The notes under the pieces are model-generated. The model was not told where the DNA came from and ran no database searches. It saw only the letters and a program-made list of their open reading frames with translations. Shown here one piece after another: positions 34,236 through 44,635 of a DNA stretch of 64,000 nt. Location: NCBI RefSeq assembly GCF_001645105.1, contig NZ_LKEG01000036.1:256493-320492 (forward strand), in the 5' to 3' direction. Positions within the stretch are counted from its first letter, which is position 1. Every line of letters begins with the position of its first letter. A program made the translations under genes and the position numbers. This DNA is from Pseudomonas marginalis. GTDB lineage: Bacteria > Pseudomonadota > Gammaproteobacteria > Pseudomonadales > Pseudomonadaceae.

Positions 34236-36598
34236 AGTGGTCAGGTTCCAATTATGTACGCAACGCCGCGCCGTTCCTGTTACTGGCACTGAGCGCGTGC
34301 AGCACGCAAACGGCTTCCAACGCGCCATCGCTGCTGGTCGACAGCGAACTCGGCCAGCCCCTGGCCAACACCCAGCGCAGCGGCGACGTACTCCTGGAAC
34401 GCCAGCGCGCCCAGACGCAGATCGAGCGGCAAGCGCGGCCGCAGCGTACCCTCGTCAATCCGGTGCGCCGGGGCGGCGCAAGTATCGGCGGTACAACGCT
34501 GAGCAACCCGCTTGGCAGCCAGCCGGTGAGTCTGAATTTCGTGGATGCCGACATTCAAGCCGTCGTGCGCGGACTCTCCCGCGCCACCGGCCGGCAGTTT
34601 CTGGTCGACCCACGCGTAACCGGTTCCCTGACCCTGGTGTCTGAAGGCGAAGTTCCGGCCCATCAGGCCTACGATATGTTGCTGGCGGCATTGCGCATGC
34701 AGGGCTTCAGCGTGGTCGACGTCGGCGGCGTGGCCCATGTGGTACCGGAGGCCGATGCGAAATTGCTCGGTGGGCCGGTCTACAGTGCCGACCGGCCGGC
34801 GGCGAATGGCATGCTCACGCGCACGTTTCGCCTGCATTATGAAAACGCGGTGAACCTGATCCCGGTGCTGCGCCCGATCGTCTCGCCGAACAATCCGATC
34901 AATGCCTACCCCGGCAACAACACCCTGGTCATCACCGACTACGCCGACAACCTGACGCGCGTGGCGCAGTTGATTGACAGCATCGACAGCCCCAGCGCGA
35001 TCGACACCGATGTCGTGCAGGTCCAGAACGGCATCGCGGTGGACATCGCCGGTATGGTCTCGCAGCTGCTGGAACAGCCTGGCAGCGACGCCACCCAGAA
35101 GATTTCGGTGGTGGGCGACCCGCGTTCCAACTCGATCATCATCCGTGCCGGCAGCCCGGAGCGCACCGAACTGGCGCGCAACCTGGTGTACAAACTCGAC
35201 AACGCCCAGAGCAATCCGAGCAACCTGCACGTGGTGTACCTGCGTAACGCCCAGGCGGCGAAGCTGGCCCAGGCACTGCGCGGCTTGCTCACCGGTGAAA
35301 GCGACAGCGGCACCGGCGATACCGGACGTTCGGTGCTGAGCGCGATGGGTGGCAACACCAGCGGCGGGCAGAGCGGCCAAAACAGCCCAAGCAGCACCAG
35401 CCAGACGTCGAGCAGCGGCAGCAGTTCCAGCAACGGCACCGGCATGGGCTACGGACAGAGCAGCGGCAATTCGAGCAGCCAGGCCGGCGCCCAGGCCACG
35501 GACCAAAGTGTCGCCTTCAGCGCCGGCGGTGTCACGATCCAGGCGGACGCCACCACCAACACCTTGCTGATTTCCGCGCCCGAGCCGCTGTACCGCAACC
35601 TGCGGGAAGTCATCGACATGCTGGACCAGCGTCGCGCACAGGTGGTGATCGAGAGCCTGATCGTGGAGGTCGGCGAGGACGATGCCAACGAATTTGGCGT
35701 GCAATGGCAAAGCGGTGACCTGGCGGGCAAAGGGGTGGTCGGAGGCACTAACCTGGGCGGCAGCGGGGTGCAGACCGGCGGCCTGACCAGCATCGACGCG
35801 CTGCCCGGTGGCCTGAGCGTGGGTTACCTCAGCGGCACGGTGAACATCCCCGGTGTCGGCAATGTCATGGACCTCAAAGTGCTGGCCCGCGCCCTCAAGA
35901 GCAAGGGCGGCAGCAACGTACTGTCAACGCCGAACCTGCTGACCCTGGACAACGAAGCCGCGAGTATTTTCGTCGGCCAGACCATTCCGTTTGTCAGCGG
36001 CAGCTACGTGACCGGAGGCGGTGGCACCAGCAACAACCCGTTCCAGACGGTGACGCGCGAGGAGGTTGGGCTCAAGCTCAATGTACGGCCACAGATCTCC
36101 GAAGGCGGCACGGTCAAGCTCGATATCTACCAGGAAGTCAGCAGCATCGACGAACGCGCCTCCAGCAGTGCGACGTCGGCGGGCGTGGTGACCAACAAGC
36201 GCGCAATTGACACCAGCATCCTGCTCGATGACGGGCAGATCATGGTGCTCGGCGGCCTGCTGCAGGACGGCTACAGCCAGAGCAACGAGGCGGTGCCCTG
36301 GCTGTCGAGCATTCCCGGGCTCGGCGCATTGTTTCGCAATGAACGCCGGGCCACCACCAAGACCAACCTGATGGTGTTCCTACGGCCCTATATCATCCGT
36401 GACAGCGCCGGTGGACGGGCGATCACCCTGAACCGCTACGACTTTATCCGCCGGGCCCAGGGCGCACTGCAACCGGAGCGCAGTTGGGCGATGCCGGACA
36501 TGCAGGCGCCGCAACTACCCGCCGCGGCCGTGGGGGTGCCGGCGGCACCGGGAAGCGGACAACCCCGCGCGACGATTCGCGCAGTGCCGCTCCAATGA
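34232..36598 (+). CDS. hxcQ: Type II secretion secretin GspD/HxcQ, lipoprotein type
   Basis: A 788-residue secretin forming the outer-membrane channel. The N-terminus is a lipoprotein signal with lipobox LSAC, lipidated Cys23, like HxcQ of P. aeruginosa, which inserts without a pilotin. N-domains follow ([55 protein letters not shown]), then a Ser/Gly-rich linker near residues 365-430 and the C-terminal secretin barrel ([41 protein letters not shown]). It overlaps hxcR by ATGA. Confidence 0.94.
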   Translation: MKWSGSNYVRNAAPFLLLALSACSTQTASNAPSLLVDSELGQPLANTQRSGDVLLERQRAQTQIERQARPQRTLVNPVRRGGASIGGTTLSNPLGSQPVSLNFVDADIQAVVRGLSRATGRQFLVDPRVTGSLTLVSEGEVPAHQAYDMLLAALRMQGFSVVDVGGVAHVVPEADAKLLGGPVYSADRPAANGMLTRTFRLHYENAVNLIPVLRPIVSPNNPINAYPGNNTLVITDYADNLTRVAQLIDSIDSPSAIDTDVVQVQNGIAVDIAGMVSQLLEQPGSDATQKISVVGDPRSNSIIIRAGSPERTELARNLVYKLDNAQSNPSNLHVVYLRNAQAAKLAQALRGLLTGESDSGTGDTGRSVLSAMGGNTSGGQSGQNSPSSTSQTSSSGSSSSNGTGMGYGQSSGNSSSQAGAQATDQSVAFSAGGVTIQADATTNTLLISAPEPLYRNLREVIDMLDQRRAQVVIESLIVEVGEDDANEFGVQWQSGDLAGKGVVGGTNLGGSGVQTGGLTSIDALPGGLSVGYLSGTVNIPGVGNVMDLKVLARALKSKGGSNVLSTPNLLTLDNEAASIFVGQTIPFVSGSYVTGGGGTSNNPFQTVTREEVGLKLNVRPQISEGGTVKLDIYQEVSSIDERASSSATSAGVVTNKRAIDTSILLDDGQIMVLGGLLQDGYSQSNEAVPWLSSIPGLGALFRNERRATTKTNLMVFLRPYIIRDSAGGRAITLNRYDFIRRAQGALQPERSWAMPDMQAPQLPAAAVGVPAAPGSGQPRATIRAVPLQ

Positions 36599-38013
36599 AC
36601 GCGTTGCCCTACGCCTGGGCCAAGGCTCAACGCATCCTGCTGCGCAATGGCGAGGAGGGCGCGGTGCTGACGGTTTGCCCATCGACACCCGGCTGGTCGA
36701 TCAGCGAGGTGCGCCGGCAGTTCGGCGCGGCGCGGCTCGAGCAGGTGCGGGACGAGGAACTCGACGGCTTGCTCGCCGCAGCCTACGCTGACACCGGCAG
36801 CGCGGCGGCGGTGGTGGGGGCGGCGGAAAACGAAGTCGATCTTGACCGCTTGATGCAGGACATCCCGGAAATCACCGACCTGCTGGACACCCAGGACGGC
36901 GCGCCGGTGATCCGCATGATCAACGCGTTGCTCACCCAGGCGGCGCGTGACGAGGCCAGTGATATTCACATCGAGCCTTACGAAAGCCATTCGGTGGTGC
37001 GTTACCGGGTCGACGGCACCCTGCGTGACGTGGTCTCGCCGCGTAAGGCGTTGCACGCGGCGCTGGTGTCGCGGATCAAGATCATGGCGCAACTGGACAT
37101 CGCCGAAAAACGCCTGCCCCAGGACGGCCGCATCGCGTTACGCGTGGCGGGTCGGCCGATCGACATCCGCGTATCCACGGTGCCCACCGGCCACGGTGAG
37201 CGGGTGGTGATGCGTTTGCTCGACAAACAGGCCGGGCGTCTGCAACTGGAAACCCTCGGCATGGACGTGCAGGTGCTGGCCAAGCTGGACAACCTGATCC
37301 GCCAGCCCCACGGCATCGTGTTGGTCACCGGCCCCACCGGCAGCGGCAAGACCACCAGCCTCTATGCCGCGCTCGCACGGTTGGACGCCAGCACCAGCAA
37401 CATCCTCACCGTTGAAGACCCGGTGGAATACGACCTGCCGGGCATCAGCCAGATCCAGGTGAATGCCAAGATCGACATGACCTTCGCCCTGGCCCTGCGG
37501 GCGATCCTGCGCCAGGACCCGGACATCATCATGATCGGCGAGATCCGCGACCTCGAAACCGCACAGATCGCAGTGCAGGCTTCGCTGACCGGGCACTTGG
37601 TGCTGGCCACGCTGCACACCAATGATGCGGTATCGGCGGTCAACCGGCTGATTGACATGGGCGTCGAGCCGTTCCTGCTGGCGTCTTCGATGCTCGGCGT
37701 GTTGGCGCAAAGGCTGGTGCGGCGCCTGTGCAGCCACTGCAAGCAGGAAGACCCGGCCCACCCCGGCACGTGGCGGCCGCTTGGCTGTGCCGCCTGTAAC
37801 CACACCGGCTATAGCGGCCGCACCGGCATCCATGAGTTGTTCTGCATCGACGATGAGATTCGCGCGTTGATCCACCAGGGGGCGGGTGAACAGGCCCTGC
37901 GCCTTGCGGCGCGCGAAGCGGGCATGTTCAGCCTGCGCGAAGACGGTGAGCGTTGGGTGCGCGCAGGGACCACGGCGCCGGAAGAAATCCTGCGTGTGAC
38001 ACGGGACGCCTGA
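36595..38013 (+). CDS. hxcR: Type II secretion ATPase GspE/HxcR
   Basis: A 472-residue cytoplasmic hexameric ATPase driving pseudopilus assembly. Walker [10 protein letters not shown] lies near residue 246, the Asp box near [12 protein letters not shown], Walker B in [16 protein letters not shown] and the His box in [13 protein letters not shown]. The zinc-binding tetracysteine CSHC...CAAC is intact. The ATG at 36595 overlaps the hxcQ stop; the long frame from 36484 is not used. Confidence 0.94.
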   Translation: MNALPYAWAKAQRILLRNGEEGAVLTVCPSTPGWSISEVRRQFGAARLEQVRDEELDGLLAAAYADTGSAAAVVGAAENEVDLDRLMQDIPEITDLLDTQDGAPVIRMINALLTQAARDEASDIHIEPYESHSVVRYRVDGTLRDVVSPRKALHAALVSRIKIMAQLDIAEKRLPQDGRIALRVAGRPIDIRVSTVPTGHGERVVMRLLDKQAGRLQLETLGMDVQVLAKLDNLIRQPHGIVLVTGPTGSGKTTSLYAALARLDASTSNILTVEDPVEYDLPGISQIQVNAKIDMTFALALRAILRQDPDIIMIGEIRDLETAQIAVQASLTGHLVLATLHTNDAVSAVNRLIDMGVEPFLLASSMLGVLAQRLVRRLCSHCKQEDPAHPGTWRPLGCAACNHTGYSGRTGIHELFCIDDEIRALIHQGAGEQALRLAAREAGMFSLREDGERWVRAGTTAPEEILRVTRDA

Positions 38014-39221
38014 TGAATCGCTACCGTTTCGAAGCCGCCGACGCCACCGGCAAGCTTGAGTCCGGGCACCTTGAAGCCGATAGCCAGCGCGCCGCGTTCG
38101 GGGTGTTGCGCAGCCGTGGTCTTACCGCGCTCTCGGTGCAGCTTGAAACCCCTGTGCCTGCCGGCGGTGGTGCAGTGTTCAGCGCCAGGTTCTCCGACAA
38201 CGACCTCGCCTGGGCCACGCGGCAACTGGCGAGCCTGCTGGGCGCCAGCCTGCCGTTGGAGGCCGCCTTGAGCGCCACGGTCGAGCAGGCGGAAAAAAAG
38301 CATATCGCCCAGACCTTGAGCGCGGTGCGCGCCGATGTACGCGGCGGTATGCGCCTGGCTGAGGCCCTGGCGACACGGCCACGGGATTTCCCCGCGATCT
38401 ATCGCGCATTGATTGCCGCCGGTGAAGAGTCCGGCGACCTCGCGCAGGTCATGGAGCGTTTGGCCGATTACATCGAAGAACGCAACAACCTGCGCAGCAA
38501 GATCCTCACCGCGTTTATCTACCCGGGTGTGGTCGGGCTGGTGTCGATTGCGATCGTGATCTTTCTGCTCAGCTATGTGGTTCCGCAGGTGGTCAGTGCG
38601 TTTTCCCAGGCTCGCCAGGACTTGCCGGGGCTGACCCTGGCGATGCTCAATGCGAGTGATTTCATTCGTGCTTGGGGAGTGTTGTGTTTCGGTCTCATGG
38701 CCGCCGGCTTCTGGGGATGGCGCCTGTATTTGCGTAACCCGGTGGCGCGCCTGAACTGGCACAGCCGGGTGCTGCGCTTGCCCTTGATCGGGCGCTTTGT
38801 GCTGGGCCTGAACACGGCGCGGTTTGCCTCGACCCTGGCGATTCTGGGGGCCGCCGGGGTGCCGTTGTTGCGTGCCCTGGAAGCGGCGCGGCAAACCCTG
38901 TCCAATGACCGCTTGAGCCTCAGCGTGAGAGATGCCACGGCGAAGGTGCGCGAAGGCGTGAACCTCGCGCCGGCGTTGCGCGTGGAAAATGTGTTCCCGC
39001 CGGTACTGATCCACCTGATCGCCAGTGGCGAAAAAACCGGTTCGCTGCCGCCAATGCTGGAGCGGGCGGCGCAGACCTTATCGCGCGATATCGAGCGTCG
39101 GGCCATGGGCATGACGGCGTTGCTGGAGCCACTGATGATTGTCGTGATGGGCGCGGTGGTGCTGGTGATTGTAATGGCCGTGCTGCTGCCGATTATCGAG
39201 ATCAACCAGTTGGTGCAATAG
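38013..39221 (+). CDS. hxcS: Type II secretion platform protein GspF/HxcS
   Basis: A 402-residue inner-membrane protein with the two repeated cytoplasmic domains of GspF (ATRQLASLLGASLPLEAALS and TARFASTLAILGAAGVPLLRALE) and three membrane segments, the last at ALLEPLMIVVMGAVVLVIVMAVLLPI. It anchors the ATPase. The start overlaps the hxcR stop (TGATG). It ends the operon, just before a terminator. Confidence 0.93.
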   Translation: MNRYRFEAADATGKLESGHLEADSQRAAFGVLRSRGLTALSVQLETPVPAGGGAVFSARFSDNDLAWATRQLASLLGASLPLEAALSATVEQAEKKHIAQTLSAVRADVRGGMRLAEALATRPRDFPAIYRALIAAGEESGDLAQVMERLADYIEERNNLRSKILTAFIYPGVVGLVSIAIVIFLLSYVVPQVVSAFSQARQDLPGLTLAMLNASDFIRAWGVLCFGLMAAGFWGWRLYLRNPVARLNWHSRVLRLPLIGRFVLGLNTARFASTLAILGAAGVPLLRALEAARQTLSNDRLSLSVRDATAKVREGVNLAPALRVENVFPPVLIHLIASGEKTGSLPPMLERAAQTLSRDIERRAMGMTALLEPLMIVVMGAVVLVIVMAVLLPIIEINQLVQ

Positions 39222-39239
39222 CTGCAAGCGCGCACTAAA

Positions 39240-39267
39240 AAGCCCCCGTCACCGAGGGCTTCTTTTT
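39240..39267. terminator. Bidirectional terminator between hxcS and pectate lyase
   Basis: AAGCCC (39240-39245) pairs with GGGCTT (39256-39261) and is followed by TCTTTTT; an A-run upstream (CTAAAA) gives the reverse strand a T-tract. It can therefore end both the hxc operon and the convergent pectate lyase gene. Confidence 0.8.
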
Positions 39268-39286
39268 ACTGGGTACAACCGTTCAG

Positions 39287-40429
39287 TCAGAGCTTGCCGG
39301 CGCCGGCCTTGGCCTTGACGTCTGCAGCGACTTTGTCCGCCGCCAGCGGTGTGTAGTTGTAAGGCGGGGTCCAGCCGATGCTTGGGGTCCAGGGGCAGGT
39401 CAACGCGCTGCCATTGAGGGTCGAGCCGGTGTCGCGGTATACGCTGCCACCGTAGTCGCCGGCGATTTTGTCGCAGCCGCTGATGCCGCTGATCTCGAAC
39501 GCGTTTTTCTCGGAGAAGATTTTCGAGCCCTTGCCGACGCCATGCGCGTACGAGAAGGGGTAGACCTTATCGCTGGTGCTACCCACGTGGTAGTTGTTGT
39601 ACAGGTGCACCTGGCCGAAGCGCACGCGCGGGGCGCGGGCCGAAATGTTCTCGAACAGGGAGTTGTGGATCGTCACCTTGAGCTTGCCGTCATCGGTGGT
39701 GCGGCTGTCGCTCGAACCGATCAGGTTGTTCTTCTCGTGGGACTTGAAGGCGGTATACGAAATGGTCACGTAGTTGGCGCCGTTTTTCACGTCCAGGGCG
39801 CCGTCGTGGTGCTGTTTCGGGCGACCGTTAGCGGTGCCGTTCTGCGCATCGGTGCGGCGGCCGTCGGTGAAGGTGACATGGTCAACCCACACATTGTTGG
39901 CGCCTTCGATGGTCAAACCATCGTATTCGGAGTTCCAGTTACCTTCCTTGCCATCATTGGCATCCCAGATCGGCTCTGGGTCCCAAGGGTTCTCGATGGT
40001 GAGGTTGCGAATGATCACGTCGTTTTCTTTGGCGTAGAAGAAACCTTCGCGGATTTCGGCGGTGCTGCTGGTGCCGACGATGGTGGTTTTGCCGGGAATA
40101 TCCAGGCGGCCACGCTTCTTCATATCCGCAGTCGTCGTATAAGCCTTGCCTTCACTGACGTCGATCACGCCAGTGATTTTGATGATGCGTCCGTTGGTTC
40201 CCACCGAAGCACTCAGTGCGGTTTTCAACTCGGCAGCGTTTTTGACCGTGTAGATGTTAGCCGCGGCAGCCTTGGAGCCGCCCTTGGTGCCGCCATTCTG
40301 AGTGGCCCAGCCCGTCGTGGCCGAATCCAGCCAAATGTCCGCAGCGTGAGCCGGCAAGCTGCCAAGCACGAGTACGCCGAAAATAGCACTGGCGAGTTTG
40401 CACGCGGTGAAGGTTGATGGTGTTGTCAT
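39287..40429 (-). CDS. Secreted pectate lyase, family PL1
   Basis: A 380-residue secreted enzyme that cleaves polygalacturonate of plant cell walls by beta-elimination. A Sec signal peptide is visible ([18 protein letters not shown]). The parallel beta-helix has PL1 marks: [35 protein letters not shown], a calcium-site DG, and the catalytic Arg region [16 protein letters not shown]. It lies tail-to-tail with the Hxc operon and is its probable substrate, since PL1 lyases usually leave by type II secretion; the link is positional. Confidence 0.92.
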   Translation of the reverse strand: MTTPSTFTACKLASAIFGVLVLGSLPAHAADIWLDSATTGWATQNGGTKGGSKAAAANIYTVKNAAELKTALSASVGTNGRIIKITGVIDVSEGKAYTTTADMKKRGRLDIPGKTTIVGTSSTAEIREGFFYAKENDVIIRNLTIENPWDPEPIWDANDGKEGNWNSEYDGLTIEGANNVWVDHVTFTDGRRTDAQNGTANGRPKQHHDGALDVKNGANYVTISYTAFKSHEKNNLIGSSDSRTTDDGKLKVTIHNSLFENISARAPRVRFGQVHLYNNYHVGSTSDKVYPFSYAHGVGKGSKIFSEKNAFEISGISGCDKIAGDYGGSVYRDTGSTLNGSALTCPWTPSIGWTPPYNYTPLAADKVAADVKAKAGAGKL

Positions 40430-40562
40430 GAATAATCAGATCCTTGATTAACTTGAGGTTTTAAACACGCACAGGGGTGGCGTGTTTCTCGAGCGGACGT
40501 CCGTGTCATCGGTGCAGCGAATCGAACGTCCGCTGCATGAGAAATACTATCATGTGTCGTTT

Positions 40563-40575
40563 TGTTGTCGTACAA
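40563..40575. promoter_or_regulatory. Candidate GntR-type operator upstream of pectate lyase
   Basis: GTTGTCGTACAAC is a perfect 5-bp inverted repeat with 3-bp centre, 134 bp before the pectate lyase start. The TTGT...ACAA form is usual for FadR-type regulators of sugar acids. Further out, AGCGGACGT and ACGTCCGCT (about 40492-40540) form another repeat in the same 248-bp gap. Confidence 0.35.
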
Positions 40576-40677
40576 CTGAATGCGCTTTGATGTGCATTCA
40601 TTCGCAAGTCGAGCGTTTTGTTCTTGATCAACAAGCGGGGCGTCTGCCGACGGTGACGGGCGCCAAGCCGAATCAGC

Positions 40678-41235
40678 TCAAGTCAGAAGGTTGATCTCGT
40701 CCGTCAAATCGGCGACCCCTGCCAACATGAACTCGATCGTCGGCTCATCCACAAATCGGCCGTCATGGATCTTCTGATTGACCCCCGGAATCACAATCTG
40801 CTGGCAGTTGATCACCCGTGACAACGTGGCGTTCAGCGTATCGCGCAATTGTGCCTGGGCCCGTACCCCACCCAGCACACCAGGTGAGGACGTCATGATC
40901 AATACCGGTTTGTTTTTCAGCGGTGAGTTGAAGCCAGGGCGAGACGCCCAATCCAAGGCGTTTTTCAGCACCCCGGAAACCCCATAGTTGTATTCGGGCG
41001 AGCAGATAATCAGGCCATCTGCCTGGCGTATGGCTTCTTTAAATGCGTGCACGGCATCAGGCAGCGCATCAGCCTCCAGATCAGCGTTGTACAAAGGGAG
41101 ATCGTTGAGGGCGAACACCTGCAGTTGCACATGGTCACCCAAGCGGCTGGCTAGGGTGTTGAGCACCGCAGTGTTGGTGGACTGCGCGCGCAAGCTGCCT
41201 GATAGCCCGAGAAGGCGGTGGACGATGTGGGTCAT
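40678..41235 (-). CDS. NAD(P)H-dependent FMN reductase
   Basis: A 185-residue flavodoxin-fold reductase of the SsuE/ChrR group. It has the FMN-phosphate loop SGSLRAQSTN near the N-terminus and the conserved SPEYNYGVSGVLKNALDWAS. It could supply reduced flavin to a monooxygenase or act as a quinone reductase. It is the last gene of the minus-strand operon and overlaps the cupin gene by ATGA. No two-component flavin monooxygenase is encoded beside it, so quinone reduction is equally possible. Confidence 0.85.
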   Translation of the reverse strand: MTHIVHRLLGLSGSLRAQSTNTAVLNTLASRLGDHVQLQVFALNDLPLYNADLEADALPDAVHAFKEAIRQADGLIICSPEYNYGVSGVLKNALDWASRPGFNSPLKNKPVLIMTSSPGVLGGVRAQAQLRDTLNATLSRVINCQQIVIPGVNQKIHDGRFVDEPTIEFMLAGVADLTDEINLLT

Positions 41236-41792
41236 GGTAATCCTTGCAAGTGTTGGGCGGAGGGGGTGACGCCGATCATCACAAACAGCGCTCGAGCGAT
41301 GTGTTCACTCTTGTTGTGCCAGGCATGTCGCGTGCCGTTCTGGATCACGATATCGCCAGCCTTGACTAGGCGGCTTTCACCGTTATCCAGTTCAAGCCAC
41401 ATTTCACCTTCCAGGATCACGCCATAATCGATGGTGGCGGTGGTGTGCATACCTGGGCTGTCCGGCTCAAAACACTCAATCAAACCGGGCAGGGCCGCGC
41501 TCAACTCGGCATAGGCCTTTACGCCGTCTACAAGGTTATGCATGACACTGTCGGGAGGGAAATCAAACAGGGCAATGCTGGTGCCGCCTTGGGCAGGAAT
41601 CAGCGAAGCAAGCGCCAAGGTCGGGTCGCTGCCCTGAGCGAGCAGTACCGGGAGGGCGGGTGTCGACCAGATTTGCGCCATGCCATGCCCCGGAATGGAG
41701 CTGAAGGATTGGGCCCTGGGGGCCAAATCGTCAGACACAAAAACGGAGTGGCCTTGTTCGTTGTGCCCGGTGACCAGTCTTCTTATTTTCAT
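41232..41792 (-). CDS. Cupin-domain protein
   Basis: A 186-residue protein with a C-terminal single cupin barrel: IDYGVILEGEMWLELDNGESRLVKAGDIVIQNGTRHAWHNKS. Only the C-terminal cupin motif keeps an obvious histidine (TRHAWHN); the N-terminal motif lacks the usual HxH, so dioxygenase activity is unsure and ligand binding or isomerase function is possible. The gene is 59 bp after the dehydrogenase gene and overlaps the FMN reductase start. Confidence 0.8.
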   Translation of the reverse strand: MKIRRLVTGHNEQGHSVFVSDDLAPRAQSFSSIPGHGMAQIWSTPALPVLLAQGSDPTLALASLIPAQGGTSIALFDFPPDSVMHNLVDGVKAYAELSAALPGLIECFEPDSPGMHTTATIDYGVILEGEMWLELDNGESRLVKAGDIVIQNGTRHAWHNKSEHIARALFVMIGVTPSAQHLQGLP

Positions 41793-41851
41793 GGAGATTA
41801 CTCAGCGCGCAAAAAGGGGCAGCGAGGGGATGCGCTCCTCGCTGCGTTCAC

Positions 41852-42967
41852 TCAAGGGCAGATCACATAGTTGCTGAACCCGCCATGGCGATTTTCGATG
41901 CCAGTAATTGCATGGTTGACGTTTTCCAGGCTGAAGGTGGTGTGCTCGAAGAACGACAGATCCAGCACGCCGGACTCCACCATGTCGGCCATGGCTTGGC
42001 CCTGCCCGGTGGTGAACCACGCCGACCCGCTGAGTTGGACGTCGTTATCCATGATCCAGTGCAGGTCGATAGGGACATCACCCGCAATGGCGCCGATGTT
42101 GATCAGGTGACCGCCCCTGTTAAGGGATTTAAGGGCTTGGATCAAGCTCTCGTGGGGGGCGCCAGGGCCCAAGGCGTCGATGACGATATCAACGCCTTCG
42201 CCCCGGGTGACTTCGCTGGCCCATTGTTGCGTGGGCGTTGTTCCAAGGGTGTGAATCTCGATCCTGCCGGGGGCTGCCAGGTCTTTAACCTTCTGGAACA
42301 GCTCCTGGTTGCGCGCGGTGCCGAGGATTTTGCGCACGCCCATCGCCAATGCCAGCGCCACGGCGCCCAGCCCGAGTGTGCCGCTGATGCCGTTGATCAA
42401 TACGGTACTGCCAGGACCGGCACCGGCCCGCAGCAGAGCCTTATAGGCCGTACCCAGGTACCCGAGGCGTGCAGCCGTTTCGAAGCTGAGGTTCTCGGGC
42501 AGTTTGACCAGGCTGTATTGCGGCGCGGGGATGTACTCGCAGAGACCTCCGTAGGGGTAGTCCTCAAACATCCGTGGGCTCTTGGCAGTGAAACCGAAGT
42601 AGCCGTTGAAGGTGTAGGCCGTGCAGGCGATCGTATTGCCTGCACGACAGGCGCGGCAGGAACCACAGTGGCGGCCGGGGTTGACGTACACCCGGTCACC
42701 CACCTTGAAGTCGTAGACCTGATCACCTACCGCTTCGATAACACCGGCAGGGTCCAGCCCGAAAATCGCTGGCAGCTTCGGTAAGGGGCTGTGAGGGAAC
42801 CATGTGACCCAATGGGTGAGGATGTTGTGCAGGTTCGGCACGATGCCGCAGGCCTTGACCTTGACCAATACCTCGGTAGGGCGGATGCCGGGGGTTGGCA
42901 CTTGCTCGATAACCATTGGTTTGCCGCCTTCATACAGGCGTGCGGCACGCATAGTGTTTGCAGTCAT
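41852..42967 (-). CDS. Zinc-dependent alcohol dehydrogenase
   Basis: A 371-residue medium-chain dehydrogenase. The structural-zinc loop has the clustered cysteines CGSCRACRAGNTIAC and the Rossmann motif is NGISGTLGLGAVAL. The usual catalytic-zinc segment is altered (CGIVPNLHNI in place of CGTDxH), so the metal site may be unusual. The ATG at 42967 follows GGAGA; a TTG at 42982 is rejected. It lies in the operon divergent from the ring-cleavage genes and may oxidise an alcohol side chain. Confidence 0.84.
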   Translation of the reverse strand: MTANTMRAARLYEGGKPMVIEQVPTPGIRPTEVLVKVKACGIVPNLHNILTHWVTWFPHSPLPKLPAIFGLDPAGVIEAVGDQVYDFKVGDRVYVNPGRHCGSCRACRAGNTIACTAYTFNGYFGFTAKSPRMFEDYPYGGLCEYIPAPQYSLVKLPENLSFETAARLGYLGTAYKALLRAGAGPGSTVLINGISGTLGLGAVALALAMGVRKILGTARNQELFQKVKDLAAPGRIEIHTLGTTPTQQWASEVTRGEGVDIVIDALGPGAPHESLIQALKSLNRGGHLINIGAIAGDVPIDLHWIMDNDVQLSGSAWFTTGQGQAMADMVESGVLDLSFFEHTTFSLENVNHAITGIENRHGGFSNYVICP

Positions 42968-43036
42968 GATGTTCTCCAACACACATTTTATTTTTGTAGT
43001 GGTAAGGCACTTGGAGCTTATGTTTACGTTGTGCTG

Positions 43037-43618
43037 TTATCGCAGCCCGTCTGCGCCCTTCACATCGAAGGCGCTAAGGCCGCCCAGCCGCGCATGGATG
43101 CGTCCGCCCGTGGCCATCGCCAGGCCAAACGCGATCTCGCCGCGACGCGGACCATCCCACACGGTCATTTCCGCCACACCGAAATGACTGCGCACGTAGG
43201 CGGCCTGAATGTGCCCGAGCGGGATCATTACCCGCGAGCCCGGGCCCGCAATGGTTTTCGCCGCCGGCACAATCGCTTTCGGGTTGCCCAGTGCCTCACG
43301 CATCGCCCAGCCTCCGGCTTCATGCCAGACCGCACCGTGTTCCAACTCGCCGTCTTCGCCGACGATGGCACCCTTGCCATACGCCTGCACATGTTCCGCG
43401 CCGCCCAGCGCGTGGATCAAGCGCTCCGACAATTCGGCCCCCAAACTTCTCAGCGCCTGCATGAACGGCAGCACGTCCTCAACATATTGGCCGGCGTAGG
43501 GGTTGGCAACCACCGCAGTGGCCACCGCTATCCTCAACGGCGCTGACGCGACTGGCCCGCCCTCATGGAGGACTTCCTCCACATCCAGTTTGATCTTCCT
43601 TACCCTCACAAGCGTCAT
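43037..43618 (-). CDS. AA_synth (DUF1185) family protein
   Basis: A 193-residue protein of the family labelled amino acid synthesis, whose true reaction is not established. The family pattern is seen in ALGGAEHVQAYGKGAIVGEDGE and HEAGGWAMREALGNPKAIVPAAK, then ARLGGLSAFDVKGADGL. Members recur in aromatic catabolic gene sets, so an enzymatic role on a pathway intermediate is plausible. It is the first gene of the minus-strand operon, divergent from the FAH-family gene across a GntR-type palindrome. Confidence 0.75.
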   Translation of the reverse strand: MTLVRVRKIKLDVEEVLHEGGPVASAPLRIAVATAVVANPYAGQYVEDVLPFMQALRSLGAELSERLIHALGGAEHVQAYGKGAIVGEDGELEHGAVWHEAGGWAMREALGNPKAIVPAAKTIAGPGSRVMIPLGHIQAAYVRSHFGVAEMTVWDGPRRGEIAFGLAMATGGRIHARLGGLSAFDVKGADGLR

Positions 43619-43714
43619 GCCGAACCTCCTGATACGAGCGCCTCAAACGGCGCATTATTTTTTAAGCTGGCCTTTCGAATTATGCATTTAATAATGTATG
43701 GTGCAAGAAGTAAG

Positions 43715-43730
43715 TTTTTGTGCACAAAAA
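43715..43730. promoter_or_regulatory. Perfect 16-bp palindrome, candidate GntR operator
   Basis: TTTTTGTGCACAAAAA lies 14 bp before the FAH-family start, in the promoter region shared by the two divergent operons. The same TTTGTGCACAAA core recurs at 47707-47718. FadR-type GntR proteins use such sites, and one is encoded at 46906-47592. Confidence 0.65.
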
Positions 43731-43743
43731 ACAGGAGAGAAAC

Positions 43744-44595
43744 ATGAAGCTGATTTCTTACCGCAAAGACGGCAAAGCGCATTTCGGCGCGGTGCGGGGG
43801 GATGGCGTGATTGAGCTGACCGAGGCCTTTGCCTCGGTGGGCGACCTCGCGACGTTCCTGGGCGACCCGGCCTTAATGGACGAAGCGCGGCGGCTCGTAG
43901 GCAGCCAGCCGGCAGACTATGCGTTCTCCAGCGTAGAGCTGGAAGCGGTGATCCCCAACCCAGGCAAGGTGATTTGCGTGGGCATCAACTATGTGGCGCA
44001 TGCCGAGGAAGCCGGGCGCAAGGTCGGTGAATTCCCAGTGATTTTCCAACGCTTCGCCGAAACACTGTTGCCCCACGGTGAGCCATTGGTGCGGCCGCAA
44101 GTGTCGGAGCAATTCGACTTTGAAGCCGAATTGGCCGTTGTGATCGGCAAGGGTGGATCGCACATCGACCCGGCGGATGCGATGGCGCATGTCGCCGGCT
44201 ACACCTGCTTCAACGATGCCAGCGTGCGTGACTGGCAGTTCCATACTCATCAATACGGCATGGGCAAAACCTTCAGAAAAACCGGTGCGCTGGGCCCCTG
44301 GCTGATTCCCGCAGCGGACATTCCCGATTACCGTAAGCTTGTGGTGCGCGGGGTGCTCAACGGCGAGCAATTGCAGGAGGGCAGTCTTTCAGAGCTGGCC
44401 TTCGATATTCCGCACTTGATCGCCTATGTCTCCAAGGCACTGGCATGGAACCCGGGCGATATCCTGGCCACTGGCACGCCAAGCGGGATCGGCTTCAAAC
44501 GCAACCCACCGATCTTTCTAAAACCCGGTGATGTGTTTGAAGTTGTGATCACCGAAATCGGCACCCTGTCCAACGGCGTTATCGACGAAGCCTGA
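43744..44595 (+). CDS. Fumarylacetoacetate hydrolase-family protein
   Basis: A 283-residue FAH-fold hydrolase or hydratase. Marks are VICVGINYVAHAEEAG, the acidic metal ligands in FDFEAELAVVIGKGG, GYTCFNDASVRDWQ and GDILATGTPSGIGFKRNPP. The family hydrolyses or hydrates acylpyruvate-type products of ring cleavage. The ATG at 43744 follows AGGAGAGA. It is first in the operon with a VOC dioxygenase and a flavin monooxygenase, the usual order for meta-cleavage of a hydroxylated ring. Confidence 0.87.
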   Translation: MKLISYRKDGKAHFGAVRGDGVIELTEAFASVGDLATFLGDPALMDEARRLVGSQPADYAFSSVELEAVIPNPGKVICVGINYVAHAEEAGRKVGEFPVIFQRFAETLLPHGEPLVRPQVSEQFDFEAELAVVIGKGGSHIDPADAMAHVAGYTCFNDASVRDWQFHTHQYGMGKTFRKTGALGPWLIPAADIPDYRKLVVRGVLNGEQLQEGSLSELAFDIPHLIAYVSKALAWNPGDILATGTPSGIGFKRNPPIFLKPGDVFEVVITEIGTLSNGVIDEA

Positions 44596-44635
44596 GCGTT
44601 GTCCTCTGCACAATCATAAAAACTGGAGGTTTCAC

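Noticed and set aside
34280..35710. 476-codon minus-strand frame
   Set aside because: Antisense of the secretin gene, which has clear domains and overlaps both neighbours properly.
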